Assembly: GCA_964347835.1 (NCBI GenBank)
Contig: CAYFZR010000032.1
Location: 1-41,429, forward strand
Length of the DNA: 41,429 bases
Reading direction: 5' to 3'
Source: CAYFZR01 sp964347835 [NCBI: uncultured archaeon]
Lineage (GTDB): Archaea; CAYFZR01
The translations under genes were made by a program, and so were the position numbers. The notes below the pieces were generated by a model. The model had not been told where the DNA came from, searched no databases, and saw only the letters and a list, made by a program, of their open reading frames with translations. Positions 1 to 7,416 of the stretch are shown in pieces; the stretch's first letter is position 1, and each line of letters begins with the position of its first letter.

Positions 1-193
1 TGGAGATATTAAGCTCAGGATTTGTTAAATGAGTGAGATTTGGATCGTATACCTTAGGTATGACTCCAAGTTCTACTAAATCTCCTTTCAGTGCCTCTAA
101 ATTATCCGACTCAATTATCCCGGCATTTCTATTCAAAATCATCCCGACGAATATAATTATTAGTAATAATACGATGTGTTTGTTAATCTCCAT
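1..193 (-). CDS. Partial gene, N-terminus of a secreted or membrane-anchored protein, unrecognised
   Basis: Reading the minus strand from an ATG at 193 gives an open frame that runs off the window edge. It begins MEINKHIVLLLIIIFVGMIL, a signal peptide or signal anchor, followed by about 45 polar residues with no recognisable motif. A GGTGA ribosome site lies about 5 bases before the ATG. The start is 4 bases after the stop of the iron-sulfur gene upstream, so the two are almost certainly cotranscribed. The product may act on the outer face of the membrane, in the same place as the thiol-redox proteins of this island. Too little of it is visible to name a family. Confidence 0.6.
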   Translation of the reverse strand, partial: MEINKHIVLLLIIIFVGMILNRNAGIIESDNLEALKGDLVELGVIPKVYDPNLTHLTNPELNIS

Positions 194-197
194 AAAA

Positions 198-761
198 TCA
201 CCTGAACTCACCATCAACTCTTAGATCATCTATGATTTCAAGAATGAGGAGAGAGACAGGACACCTTTTCTCGCAAAGACCACACCTCACGCAAAATTGT
301 GCTACATCTTTCGCGCGCATCTCTTCTGAATAAACTTCCTTTACATCTTCGTATCTGTACTCCTTACCTTCTATGATCACATTTTCTTTGTTCTCTATCC
401 TTTTCTTTACATCAGCGACAGTCAACTTATTTGTATCTAACAGATCATCTGCAAATTTAGCCCTTACTCTCATGCCTGGATCCACTGCAAAAGCCTCTTC
501 TACAAGAAGTTCGACTCCCTTAAGGATATGGTATCTACCTGCGCTGTAAGCTCTCGCTGCGATTTCAAAGCCAGCAGGATCAATTCCCCTTGGACACTCA
601 GTCATACAAGCCCTGCATTCGTAACAGATAAGGGTATGGAGGTGCCCAGATCTCGCGGCTGTAATTACCAAACTCCCTAAGAAAGCAGCAATAAGATTAA
701 AAGCAACTACATTCAGCCTTAAAAACGCTTTTGGCATTTCAATACCAGTCAAGCCGTACAC
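198..761 (-). CDS. HdrC-like membrane-associated protein with two [4Fe-4S] motifs
   Basis: The 187-residue protein has an N-terminal hydrophobic stretch (about residues 14-36). A first cluster motif follows with Cys 46, 49, 52 and 56 (CX2CX2CX3CP), and a second with Cys 157, 160, 163 and 167. About 100 mostly helical residues separate them. This layout matches HdrC-type subunits, which pass electrons to a catalytic partner such as HdrB/HdrD or a membrane cytochrome. The family is known; the partner is not visible. The GTG at 761 overlaps the ribosome site (GGAGAGG), so the real start could be the TTG at 752 or the ATG at 737. The gene is divergent from the thioredoxin gene at 963, and a TATA-like TTTTTTTATATGG (minus strand) lies near 790-802. 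Confidence 0.75.
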   Translation of the reverse strand: MYGLTGIEMPKAFLRLNVVAFNLIAAFLGSLVITAARSGHLHTLICYECRACMTECPRGIDPAGFEIAARAYSAGRYHILKGVELLVEEAFAVDPGMRVRAKFADDLLDTNKLTVADVKKRIENKENVIIEGKEYRYEDVKEVYSEEMRAKDVAQFCVRCGLCEKRCPVSLLILEIIDDLRVDGEFR

Positions 762-930
762 CTCTCCTGATTAGTGCTAAAGGGAATACCATATAAAAAA
801 ATTTCGGTATATTACTTTAAGAAAAAGGAACTAGTAGACTTCATTTGAAGTTGAATTTTGTATAATCGGATTATAAAGGAAAAAAGGAGAAATTTGCATT
901 TTTTTACTGTGAATAATGGGATGGCATATA

Positions 931-956
931 TTTTAAATACAAGATTTAATAATCTA
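931..956 (+). promoter_or_regulatory. TATA box and variant of the island operator
   Basis: TTTTAAATA (931-939) is followed by the inverted repeat AGATT-TAAT-AATCT (942-955), seven bases before the ATG at 963. The transcript would be nearly leaderless. The repeat resembles TAGAT-N5-ATCTA at 2322, 5022 and 11538 but has a spacer one base longer, so membership is tentative. Confidence 0.4.
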
Positions 957-962
957 ATTTAT

Positions 963-2294
963 ATGAGATGGAAGAGGATACGCAAGTATTTGATGTTATT
1001 TATCCTTATTAACCTCATTTTAGTTATTATGCCATCAGATCCTATTTTGGCAGAAGAAACTCAGAATTCTGAGGGTTATATAAGTCCTGTAGGAATCTAT
1101 TACGATTACTCTCCCGAGACCTTTCAATCAAAACTATACAACGGAAAACCAACGATGTTAGATTTTTCTGCAGATAGATGTGGCGCCTGCAGATTTATGA
1201 TTCCAACTATGAGGGCATTGAGGGCAGAATACAAAGGTATGGTAGATATTATTACTGTTAACGTTGATACCGAAGAAGGACTTGAACTTTCGAGAAAGTA
1301 CGGTGAACGTTACCTCCCTACGTTCACCTTCTTCGATAAATATGGAAAAAAGGCCATAACATTGGTTGGGTATCAAGAGAAGGAAGACATTGAATTTGTT
1401 CTAAGAAAATTAATAAAAGGAGAACAGATAGAAGAAATTCCAAAGGAAATAAAAAAATCTAAACCCACCTACGAATTAACTCCTATTTATGAGCCTAAAG
1501 GAGAGTTATTAAAGCAAGGACAGGGAAAGTACGATGGTTTTCTATCTTCTGGTGAGAAATTTAGTTATGAAAATTTCTGGTTGGAATTCGGCGGCACAGG
1601 CAGAAAAATGGAAAGAGCAGTGGTAGTTGTTTACTCAATGGGTGAGAAAATAGATAGTCTCTCAATACCGAGAAATATTGGAGAGACTTTTTCTGCAGGA
1701 AAGGCAAAGGTAACGTTGTTGAACATAAGTTCGAATAAAATAGGTTTAAGGGTAGAGTTGCCTTCTTCTACGACATATAAATTACTTGGAGACGAAAAGA
1801 CCTCGTTAGATGAACCTTCTAAAGATGGGAAAGAAAACATTCAGAAAAAAAGCGAAAAAGAAGATTTAATAATCACGAAGACCTTTGAAAGTTTTATCCC
1901 TTCTGTTGGTGAGGAAGTAGTTGTCCTTCTAAAAGTAGAGAACAAATTAGGAGGGAATGTTGAGATTAGAATAATAGACAGTATACCCGAAGATTTTGAG
2001 GTTATTTTTGGCAGTTTAGATATAAAAGATACTTTAGGCGCTGGAGAAACAAAGACATACAGTTACATAATTAAGCCCCTTAAGGAGGGTAACTACAACA
2101 TTCCCGAGGCAAATCTTATTTATTCAGATTTAGGTGGCGAGAGGGTTATTACTACAGAAGAAATACCTATATCAGTTTCCAAGAAATCTGAAGATCTTGG
2201 ATCTGGTTTCTTATCCTTCTCGAAGATCTTAATTGCCGTAGGAATACTGTTCTTTATACTTATCATTGCCGTAGCGGTGGATCGTCAATTTTGA
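963..2294 (+). CDS. Membrane-tethered thioredoxin-fold protein with Ig-like (DUF11/COG1361-type) spacer
   Basis: I chose the ATG at 963, not the in-frame TTG at 858, because it opens directly into a signal peptide (residues 1-30) and lies about 28 bases from a TATA box. The 443-residue protein then has a thioredoxin domain with a CGAC active site (Cys 73 and 76) and a cis-Pro segment (LPTFTFF). A beta-rich middle region and an Ig-like domain follow, with VGEEVVVLLKVEN and an IPEDFEV motif typical of DUF11/COG1361 repeats. A single C-terminal membrane helix ends with a short basic tail. The catalytic domain would therefore project outward on a stalk. It probably reduces or isomerises disulfides, or keeps apocytochrome thiols reduced, drawing electrons from the CcdA proteins nearby. 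The substrate is unknown. Confidence 0.8.
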   Translation: MRWKRIRKYLMLFILINLILVIMPSDPILAEETQNSEGYISPVGIYYDYSPETFQSKLYNGKPTMLDFSADRCGACRFMIPTMRALRAEYKGMVDIITVNVDTEEGLELSRKYGERYLPTFTFFDKYGKKAITLVGYQEKEDIEFVLRKLIKGEQIEEIPKEIKKSKPTYELTPIYEPKGELLKQGQGKYDGFLSSGEKFSYENFWLEFGGTGRKMERAVVVVYSMGEKIDSLSIPRNIGETFSAGKAKVTLLNISSNKIGLRVELPSSTTYKLLGDEKTSLDEPSKDGKENIQKKSEKEDLIITKTFESFIPSVGEEVVVLLKVENKLGGNVEIRIIDSIPEDFEVIFGSLDIKDTLGAGETKTYSYIIKPLKEGNYNIPEANLIYSDLGGERVITTEEIPISVSKKSEDLGSGFLSFSKILIAVGILFFILIIAVAVDRQF

Positions 2295-2308
2295 GAGTCT
2301 CCACAAAT

Positions 2309-2338
2309 TTTATATATTATTTAGATTCATTATCTAAA
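2309..2338 (+). promoter_or_regulatory. TATA box with perfect operator TTTAGAT-N5-ATCTAAA
   Basis: TTTATATAT (about 2309-2317) is followed at once by TTTAGAT (2320-2326), a 5-base spacer and ATCTAAA (2332-2338), a perfect 7-base inverted repeat. A degenerate second copy starts with TAGAT at 2341. The repeat sits where transcription should start, so a bound protein would most simply repress. It controls the thioredoxin-ccdA pair beginning at 2387. Confidence 0.6.
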
Positions 2339-2386
2339 CTTAGATTTATTATTTATCTTTGAGTGCCAATTTCACGGGTGGATGAT

Positions 2387-2830
2387 ATGGTGTTTGATAG
2401 GAGATTGATAATAGTTCCTGTAACCTTAATTATAATCGGCTTAGGATACTTTTACTATGCAAGCGGAACTGTAGGAGGAGATACATCTCAATCTGATTCA
2501 TCGGAAACTAAGATAATATACGATTACACCCCTGATAAATTTGAGAACGCGTTAAAAAGCGGCATGCCCACCCTTTTAGAGTTCGCGGCTGATTGGTGCA
2601 TACCGTGTAGACGTATGGCGCCTTTTATGAAAGAACTCAAGGAAGAATATCATGGAAAAGCCAATATTTTAACTGTAAATGCCGACAAAGAATTAGATAT
2701 GGTAAGAGATTATGGAGTTAGAAACCTCCCAACATTGATATTCTTCAATAAAAAAGGAGAACTTTTCAAGACCGTAGCGGGTTACCAGAGTAAAGAGAGC
2801 ATAAAGAGTGTCTTGGATGATCTAATTTGA
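2387..2830 (+). CDS. Membrane-anchored thioredoxin (CIPC)
   Basis: The ATG at 2387 is preferred over the GTG at 2363 because it has a GGGTGGAT ribosome site and begins an N-terminal signal anchor (residues 7-27). A short Ser/Thr/Asp-rich linker leads to one complete thioredoxin domain of about 105 residues, with active site WCIPC (Cys 71 and 74) and the cis-Pro segment NLPTLIFF. The lead-in IYDYTPDKFENALKSG is shared almost word for word with the proteins at 963 and 3705, so the three are paralogues. The protein lies outside the membrane. It is followed 18 bases later by ccdA and is the likely acceptor of electrons carried across by CcdA. Confidence 0.88.
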   Translation: MVFDRRLIIVPVTLIIIGLGYFYYASGTVGGDTSQSDSSETKIIYDYTPDKFENALKSGMPTLLEFAADWCIPCRRMAPFMKELKEEYHGKANILTVNADKELDMVRDYGVRNLPTLIFFNKKGELFKTVAGYQSKESIKSVLDDLI

Positions 2831-2848
2831 GGATATCGAAGTGATACT

Positions 2849-3589
2849 ATGATTGAAATATCTGTTCCATTGGCATTTCTTGCAGGGATTTTTACGGCCT
2901 TAGGTCCATGCGTCTTTACAGTTCTACCAGTTACTTTGGCTTTCGTCACCGGAGTTTCTGACAGTAGAAGAAAAGCATTTTCCACAGCAGTTTCATTCAT
3001 CTTAGGTTTGTCTATTACTCTAACAGCACTTGGTGTACTTGCCTCTATACTCGGGCAACTTTTGAACTTCGCATTCTATTTTAGGTATCTCGCAGCAGCG
3101 ATTGCATTTTTGATGGGATTGAAATTATTGAACGTAGTAAAGATAGATATAGGATCTGATTTTTTCTCTAGATTTAGACCGAAGGCGTCTCCGGGAAAAA
3201 AAGGTCTCATTGGAGCCTTTTCATTTGGATTAATCTTTGGTGTAGCGGTTAATCCGTGTGCTGATCCTGTTTTGGCAGGTATTTTGGCGCTTATAGCAGC
3301 CAAGGGGGATGTGTTTTTTGGTGGTACAACCCTATTTATTTACTCAATAGGTTTCGGTATACCCGTAATTCTGGCAAGTGTATTGAGTTCAGAGGCTAAA
3401 TTTAAATTGGCGGAATCTATTTTAAAAGCAGAATGGATAAACAGAATCTCTGGAATAATATTGATTGTAATTGCCATAAGTATAATCCATCCGATCTCTC
3501 CGTATCTCTACAATGCGTTTCCTCAGTTAGGCAGATTCTATGATTCAATTCCAGACTACTACAAATTCTTTGGCATTGATTTAGGATGA
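2849..3589 (+). CDS. ccdA: CcdA-family transmembrane thiol-electron carrier
   Basis: The 246-residue, six-helix-type membrane protein has the two CcdA/DsbD-beta signatures: LGPCVFTVLP (Cys 21) and AVNPCADPVL (Cys 137). In the family these cysteines carry reducing equivalents from cytoplasmic thioredoxin to extracytoplasmic thioredoxin-like partners. Its length matches stand-alone CcdA. The gene follows the CIPC thioredoxin with 18 bases between them, a classic carrier-acceptor pair, and shares its operator-bearing promoter. The last 20 residues (Tyr/Phe/Pro-rich, after the final helix) are a short extension. Confidence 0.9.
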   Translation: MIEISVPLAFLAGIFTALGPCVFTVLPVTLAFVTGVSDSRRKAFSTAVSFILGLSITLTALGVLASILGQLLNFAFYFRYLAAAIAFLMGLKLLNVVKIDIGSDFFSRFRPKASPGKKGLIGAFSFGLIFGVAVNPCADPVLAGILALIAAKGDVFFGGTTLFIYSIGFGIPVILASVLSSEAKFKLAESILKAEWINRISGIILIVIAISIIHPISPYLYNAFPQLGRFYDSIPDYYKFFGIDLG

Positions 3590-3596
3590 TTGCTGA

Positions 3597-3670
3597 GGAA
3601 TTAAATATACAAAAGGAAAAAATAAATATGTGTAATATTTTTAATTTAACACAGAAATTTATTTAATTCC
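3597..3670. repeat. 11-base inverted repeat flanking the promoter of the gene at 3705
   Basis: GGAATTAAATA (3597-3607) and TATTTAATTCC (3660-3670) are perfect inverted copies 52 bases apart, lying between ccdA and the next thioredoxin gene. They enclose an AT-rich TATA-like stretch. This gene lacks the TAGAT-N5-ATCTA operator, so the repeats could be its own control site or simply chance in AT-rich DNA. Confidence 0.35.
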
Positions 3671-3704
3671 ATGTAGACAACTTCTTTTGGTGGTTATTAC
3701 GCTT

Positions 3705-4970
3705 ATGTCTGGCATCCAAAAATTAAAAGATTCGTTGCTCAAAACATCAATAATTTTTCTAATCACTACCTCGCTATATCTCTCAATGGTTGATGCTAGG
3801 ATAAGTAATGCTGGAATTCTCTATGACTTTACACCAGAGCGTTTCGAGGGTGCTCTTAAAAGCGGGAAACCTACCTTACTCGATTTCTCCAAGGATACGT
3901 GTGGTTTTTGTGTGAAGATGATTCCAACGATGAAAGAATTGAGAGAGGAATATGGGAACGTTGTAAATATAATTACAGTGGATGCGGATGAATATAATGA
4001 ACTAGCAGAGGAATTCGAAATTTACGGCGTTCCAGTTTTCATATTTTTCGATAGAAATGGAAATGAAGTAGACCGATTGGTAGGATACCAGGAGAAGGAG
4101 ACTTTAGTTGAATATTTAGAGGAATTCATCCCTGATATCACCATAAAAAAGAGTATCAGAAAAGAAGGGTTGGAAAATGGTACATTCATTGTTTATCTTG
4201 AGATAGAAAACAATGGGAGAAAAAAGATTGAGAACATGGAGATAAAAGATAAAATTCCTGAAGGACTTGATGTACTAGTTAGCGAGAGTTCACCGAAACT
4301 AAATATGATTGGAGACGAAATAATCTTTCATTTGGATTTGCATCCGAGAAACTGGATGGAACTCTCCTACAAACTGAAGACATATTCTCCAGGAACTATA
4401 TTTCTTGATGCGACAACTGTTTCTTATGAACTCGATGGAGAAACAATCGAAGTAAAATCAAATGAAGTAGCTACAACCATTGAAAGCATAAAATTAGAAG
4501 TAGAAAATAAATCTTATGAAAAAATAGAAAAAGACTTTAAAAGTGCAATAATCGTTATTTCAAAGTTTTTGAGCAAGGATACGGTAAAAGAAGGAGAAGA
4601 AGTCATGGTAACTCTGGAGATAAAAAACATAGGCGACGGTGATGCACGCGATTTAAGAATCATAGACTCTGTTTGTGAGGGCATTCGAGTAGCTTCTGGC
4701 GTAACCACCAAAAACTTTCCCATGTTAAGAGTTGACCAAAAAGAAACATTAAATTACGTTATAAGCAGTAATAAAGCAAAAAATTATGCGATACCTCCTG
4801 CAAATATTATCTTCTCCGATGATGATGGAGTACATATGCAAGAATCAAATGAGGTAGATCTTACCGTAGAGGAGAGCAAATCTTACTCAAATATCTTAAA
4901 AGGAATAGGTGTATTACTTCTTTTTCTTTTAGCCATTGTTTTTGTTAAGGCATCAAGGCAAAGAAGATGA
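3705..4970 (+). CDS. Membrane-tethered thioredoxin-fold protein (CGFC) with two Ig-like repeats
   Basis: The start is the ATG at 3705, which has a GGTGG ribosome site and opens a signal peptide; the in-frame TTG at 3687 has neither. The 421-residue protein has a thioredoxin domain with CGFC (Cys 66 and 69) and the cis-Pro segment GVPVFIFF. Two DUF11-like beta repeats follow, each with an LEI-N-G core and a K/R-DxIPEG or DSVCEG segment, and then a C-terminal membrane helix and a basic tail. It is a paralogue of the protein at 963 with a longer stalk. The CGFC centre resembles DsbC-type isomerases or oxidases more than reducing CGPC thioredoxins, so the three paralogues may differ in redox potential. 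Confidence 0.82.
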   Translation: MSGIQKLKDSLLKTSIIFLITTSLYLSMVDARISNAGILYDFTPERFEGALKSGKPTLLDFSKDTCGFCVKMIPTMKELREEYGNVVNIITVDADEYNELAEEFEIYGVPVFIFFDRNGNEVDRLVGYQEKETLVEYLEEFIPDITIKKSIRKEGLENGTFIVYLEIENNGRKKIENMEIKDKIPEGLDVLVSESSPKLNMIGDEIIFHLDLHPRNWMELSYKLKTYSPGTIFLDATTVSYELDGETIEVKSNEVATTIESIKLEVENKSYEKIEKDFKSAIIVISKFLSKDTVKEGEEVMVTLEIKNIGDGDARDLRIIDSVCEGIRVASGVTTKNFPMLRVDQKETLNYVISSNKAKNYAIPPANIIFSDDDGVHMQESNEVDLTVEESKSYSNILKGIGVLLLFLLAIVFVKASRQRR

Positions 4971-4997
4971 AAACTTTTCCTCGATAACAATGAAAAA

Positions 4998-5036
4998 ATA
5001 TTTAAATATGTTATCAAAGTATAGATAAACTATCTA
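4998..5036 (+). promoter_or_regulatory. TATA box and TAGAT-N5-ATCTA operator
   Basis: ATATTTAAATAT (4998-5009) is followed by TAGAT-AAACT-ATCTA (5022-5036), centred about 26 bases downstream, which is the expected transcription start. The operator is the same as at 2322 and 11538. It should control the operon running from 5087 to 10970. Confidence 0.6.
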
Positions 5037-5086
5037 AACCTAAGAAAGTTTAGAACAACTGAGCTCGAAGTTTAAGGAGGTAATGA

Positions 5087-6337
5087 ATGAGGAATATTCC
5101 AGTAATTCTTGTTTTGACCATTCTGATTTCACTGACGCTCGCCGAAGAGGTTGGAATATACGACCAAAGTATATTACGTGGCATGAACTGGCTCATAAAT
5201 TCAAAGGTGAAGATCTATGACCTGTATGAGACTTGGGGACCTAACGATCAAACTGCCAGCGTTTTAGTGACTTTGGTAGAATTTAACTTTGAACCCAAAG
5301 ATTTGATAAATAAATCGGCTCAAGGTCTCATAAAGAGGCAGAACGAGGATGGAGGTTGGGCAAAGGTAAAAGGTGAAAGTGAACCTCTCATTACGGCTCA
5401 AGTTCTTACGGCACTGTTGAGGAACGGTAAAGAAGATTCTGATGCATTCAAGAAGGGAATCAACTATCTTAAAACAAAACAAAATCCAGACGGAAGCTTT
5501 ACAGGTGAGGAAGGTTTGACAACAGGAATAACTGCTAACTCGGTCCTTTTTTTGATTGAGGCTGGTGAAAGAGATACTGAATATGTCAGAAAAGGAATTG
5601 AATGGATAAAAAAGAATCAGAAAGAGGATGGGAGTTGGGAAGAATGTCCCAAATGTAATAATATGGCTGTTCGTGCCTTATTGGCATACGGAGAACCAAG
5701 AGATTCTGAAATTATAAAAAAGGCCGTTAATTACATTATCATTGATCAAAATACAGATGGAAGTTGGGGAAACTGTCCTCACTGTACTGGCATGACGATG
5801 GTAACCTTGCTTGACCTAGGAGAAACCGGTCCAATAGAGAAAGCGGTGAAATATCTCCTTTATACACAAGAAGATGATGGTAGTTGGAGAGGTACCGCTT
5901 ATTACACATCAGCCGCTTTACTAGGATTGAAGAAGGCTAGAGACCATAATATAAAGGTCCAAATACTGGCTCGGAAACAAATAGATACGAGTAAAGAAAT
6001 CATCAGCAAAATTCCTTGTGAATGTGGTTGCGGAAAGTTATCTTCTGAGTGTGATTGTCAGTGGGTACAATTGCTTAAGGCAGATATAAACCAAATGTTA
6101 ATGGAGGGTAAAACAAAGGAAGAAATATTATCCAAATATACAACTGAGAACGTAGGAGAGGAGATCAGTAAGAGTAAAGAGAGAGTAGAACAAGGACAAG
6201 GAGAGATTAAAAATAAACCAGAATCTAACGAAAGTAAAAAAGAGAGATTTTTTTACTTGACAATTGGCTTTCTTTCTGCGGCTTTGATTTTTTCATTAAT
6301 CTACATTAAAAAGCTCATGAAAGAAGAAGAAAAGTGA
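5087..6337 (+). CDS. Alpha/alpha-toroid (prenyltransferase/squalene-cyclase-like) domain fused to a CcmH-like Cys-rich domain
   Basis: The start is supported by AAGGAGG just upstream and by a signal peptide (residues 1-19). Residues 25-285 hold six repeats of the squalene-oxidase/prenyltransferase type, five with the core Q-xx-DG(S/G)W/F. No DCTAE or DxDD cyclase motif is visible, so it is probably a binding toroid and not a cyclase. Two repeats carry CPKC (187-190) and CPHC (230-233). Residues 311-324 read CxCGC-X6-CxC, followed by an EEI-helix like that of CcmH, a Lys/Glu linker and a C-terminal membrane helix (388-407). The same Cys motif occurs in the CcmH encoded at 10443. The protein lies outside the membrane and may present apocytochrome or another Cys-bearing substrate to the heme-attachment machinery. 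It heads the Trx-CcdA/CcmF/CcmH operon. Confidence 0.8.
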   Translation: MRNIPVILVLTILISLTLAEEVGIYDQSILRGMNWLINSKVKIYDLYETWGPNDQTASVLVTLVEFNFEPKDLINKSAQGLIKRQNEDGGWAKVKGESEPLITAQVLTALLRNGKEDSDAFKKGINYLKTKQNPDGSFTGEEGLTTGITANSVLFLIEAGERDTEYVRKGIEWIKKNQKEDGSWEECPKCNNMAVRALLAYGEPRDSEIIKKAVNYIIIDQNTDGSWGNCPHCTGMTMVTLLDLGETGPIEKAVKYLLYTQEDDGSWRGTAYYTSAALLGLKKARDHNIKVQILARKQIDTSKEIISKIPCECGCGKLSSECDCQWVQLLKADINQMLMEGKTKEEILSKYTTENVGEEISKSKERVEQGQGEIKNKPESNESKKERFFYLTIGFLSAALIFSLIYIKKLMKEEEK

Positions 6338-6341
6338 TTAG

Positions 6342-7409
6342 ATGAATTTGCTCAGGCCTTTAAACATTTTATTAATTTTTCTTATCCTCTCGTGGCTTGA
6401 GGTACCCTCGTACGGAACGAATGAAAATATAACCAAAATAACTGTTGAGTTTTTTCACATTGAAGGTTGTCCTGTATGTGAGAAAAAAGGGGAGATCATA
6501 GACAAGACCATAAGAAAATACAACAGCACCGTAGTATACGAGAAAAAGAGCGTTTATGAAATGGAGAATTTTAAGAGAATAGAAGAACTTAATTTAGATC
6601 CTCCTTCTCTCGTTTTCAATGGAAAGGATAGTGTAGACATAAAAGATCTTTCAGAAAGAGAATTGGAGAATTTAATAGCAGAAAAAGTGGATTATTACTC
6701 AAAAGGGAATGTAGCAGTTATTACAAAGGAAAAAAAAGACTTTACACCTTATTTAGTTGCCTCAGCCGGCTTTATAGCCGGCGTTCAACCATGCTGTTTG
6801 GCAGTAGTGGCTTTTTTAAGCGGATTGATACTTACGCTGGTGATTGAAAGAAAAAGAATCTTTGTTATACTTTCAGCCTTTGGTCTGGGCGTCTTTTTCT
6901 TTTTCTTCCTTAAAGGGTTACTTATATTGACAATATTAGATTTTATACCCAAATACTCAGGTTTTGCTAAACTGATAGCAGGTTTGGTTCCAATAATCTT
7001 TGGAATTTTATTTCTAAAGGATTATTCAATAAAAGAAAGCAGACTTTTCAAGACGCCTGATTCCATAAAAAACATTATTCATAATCTTGCATCAAAAAAC
7101 ACAATGTTATCAAGCTTTTCCCTGGGATTAATTTTCTCTCTAGTTAAGTTACCCTGTGTAACTGGCATTTACTTGGGCATATTAAATCTTATTTGGCTTC
7201 AGCACGATTTGGCAAGTGGGTTATCGTATTTATTGTTATATAATGTAGCAAAAGTCACTCCAATATTCTTTTTATCTCTCGCTATAACCATGGGTCTTAA
7301 TCCTCTTACGTTAGATAAGTTTAGAGAGAAAAAACGTCCAACAATAAAGTTAATAAATGGGCTATTCATGATAGCCTTAGGCTTAATAATACTAATTGGA
7401 TACTTGTGA
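6342..7409 (+). CDS. Thioredoxin-like domain fused to CcdA-type membrane domain
   Basis: A signal peptide is followed by a thioredoxin-like domain with the active site CPVC (Cys 43 and 46, in FFHIEGCPVC). From about residue 135 there is a polytopic domain with GVQPCC (Cys 151 and 152) and KLPC (Cys 272), the two redox-cysteine positions of CcdA/DsbD-beta. The domain order, N-terminal outward thioredoxin then carrier, resembles a shortened DsbD with the alpha and gamma roles merged. It starts 4 bases after the toroid-CcmH gene. Inferred role: moving electrons outward and handing them directly to its own thioredoxin domain, then to CcmH-like partners. The extra adjacent cysteine (CC) at 151-152 is unusual. 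Confidence 0.82.
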   Translation: MNLLRPLNILLIFLILSWLEVPSYGTNENITKITVEFFHIEGCPVCEKKGEIIDKTIRKYNSTVVYEKKSVYEMENFKRIEELNLDPPSLVFNGKDSVDIKDLSERELENLIAEKVDYYSKGNVAVITKEKKDFTPYLVASAGFIAGVQPCCLAVVAFLSGLILTLVIERKRIFVILSAFGLGVFFFFFLKGLLILTILDFIPKYSGFAKLIAGLVPIIFGILFLKDYSIKESRLFKTPDSIKNIIHNLASKNTMLSSFSLGLIFSLVKLPCVTGIYLGILNLIWLQHDLASGLSYLLLYNVAKVTPIFFLSLAITMGLNPLTLDKFREKKRPTIKLINGLFMIALGLIILIGYL

Positions 7410-7416
7410 TTTGAGA

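Noticed and set aside
858-962. Upstream extension of the first thioredoxin gene from a TTG
   Set aside because: The extension has no ribosome site and puts 35 residues before a clean signal peptide; a TATA box lies inside it.
5087-6337. Squalene or terpene cyclase activity for the toroid protein
   Set aside because: No DxDD or DCTAE acid motif is present, and the protein is exported by a signal peptide.
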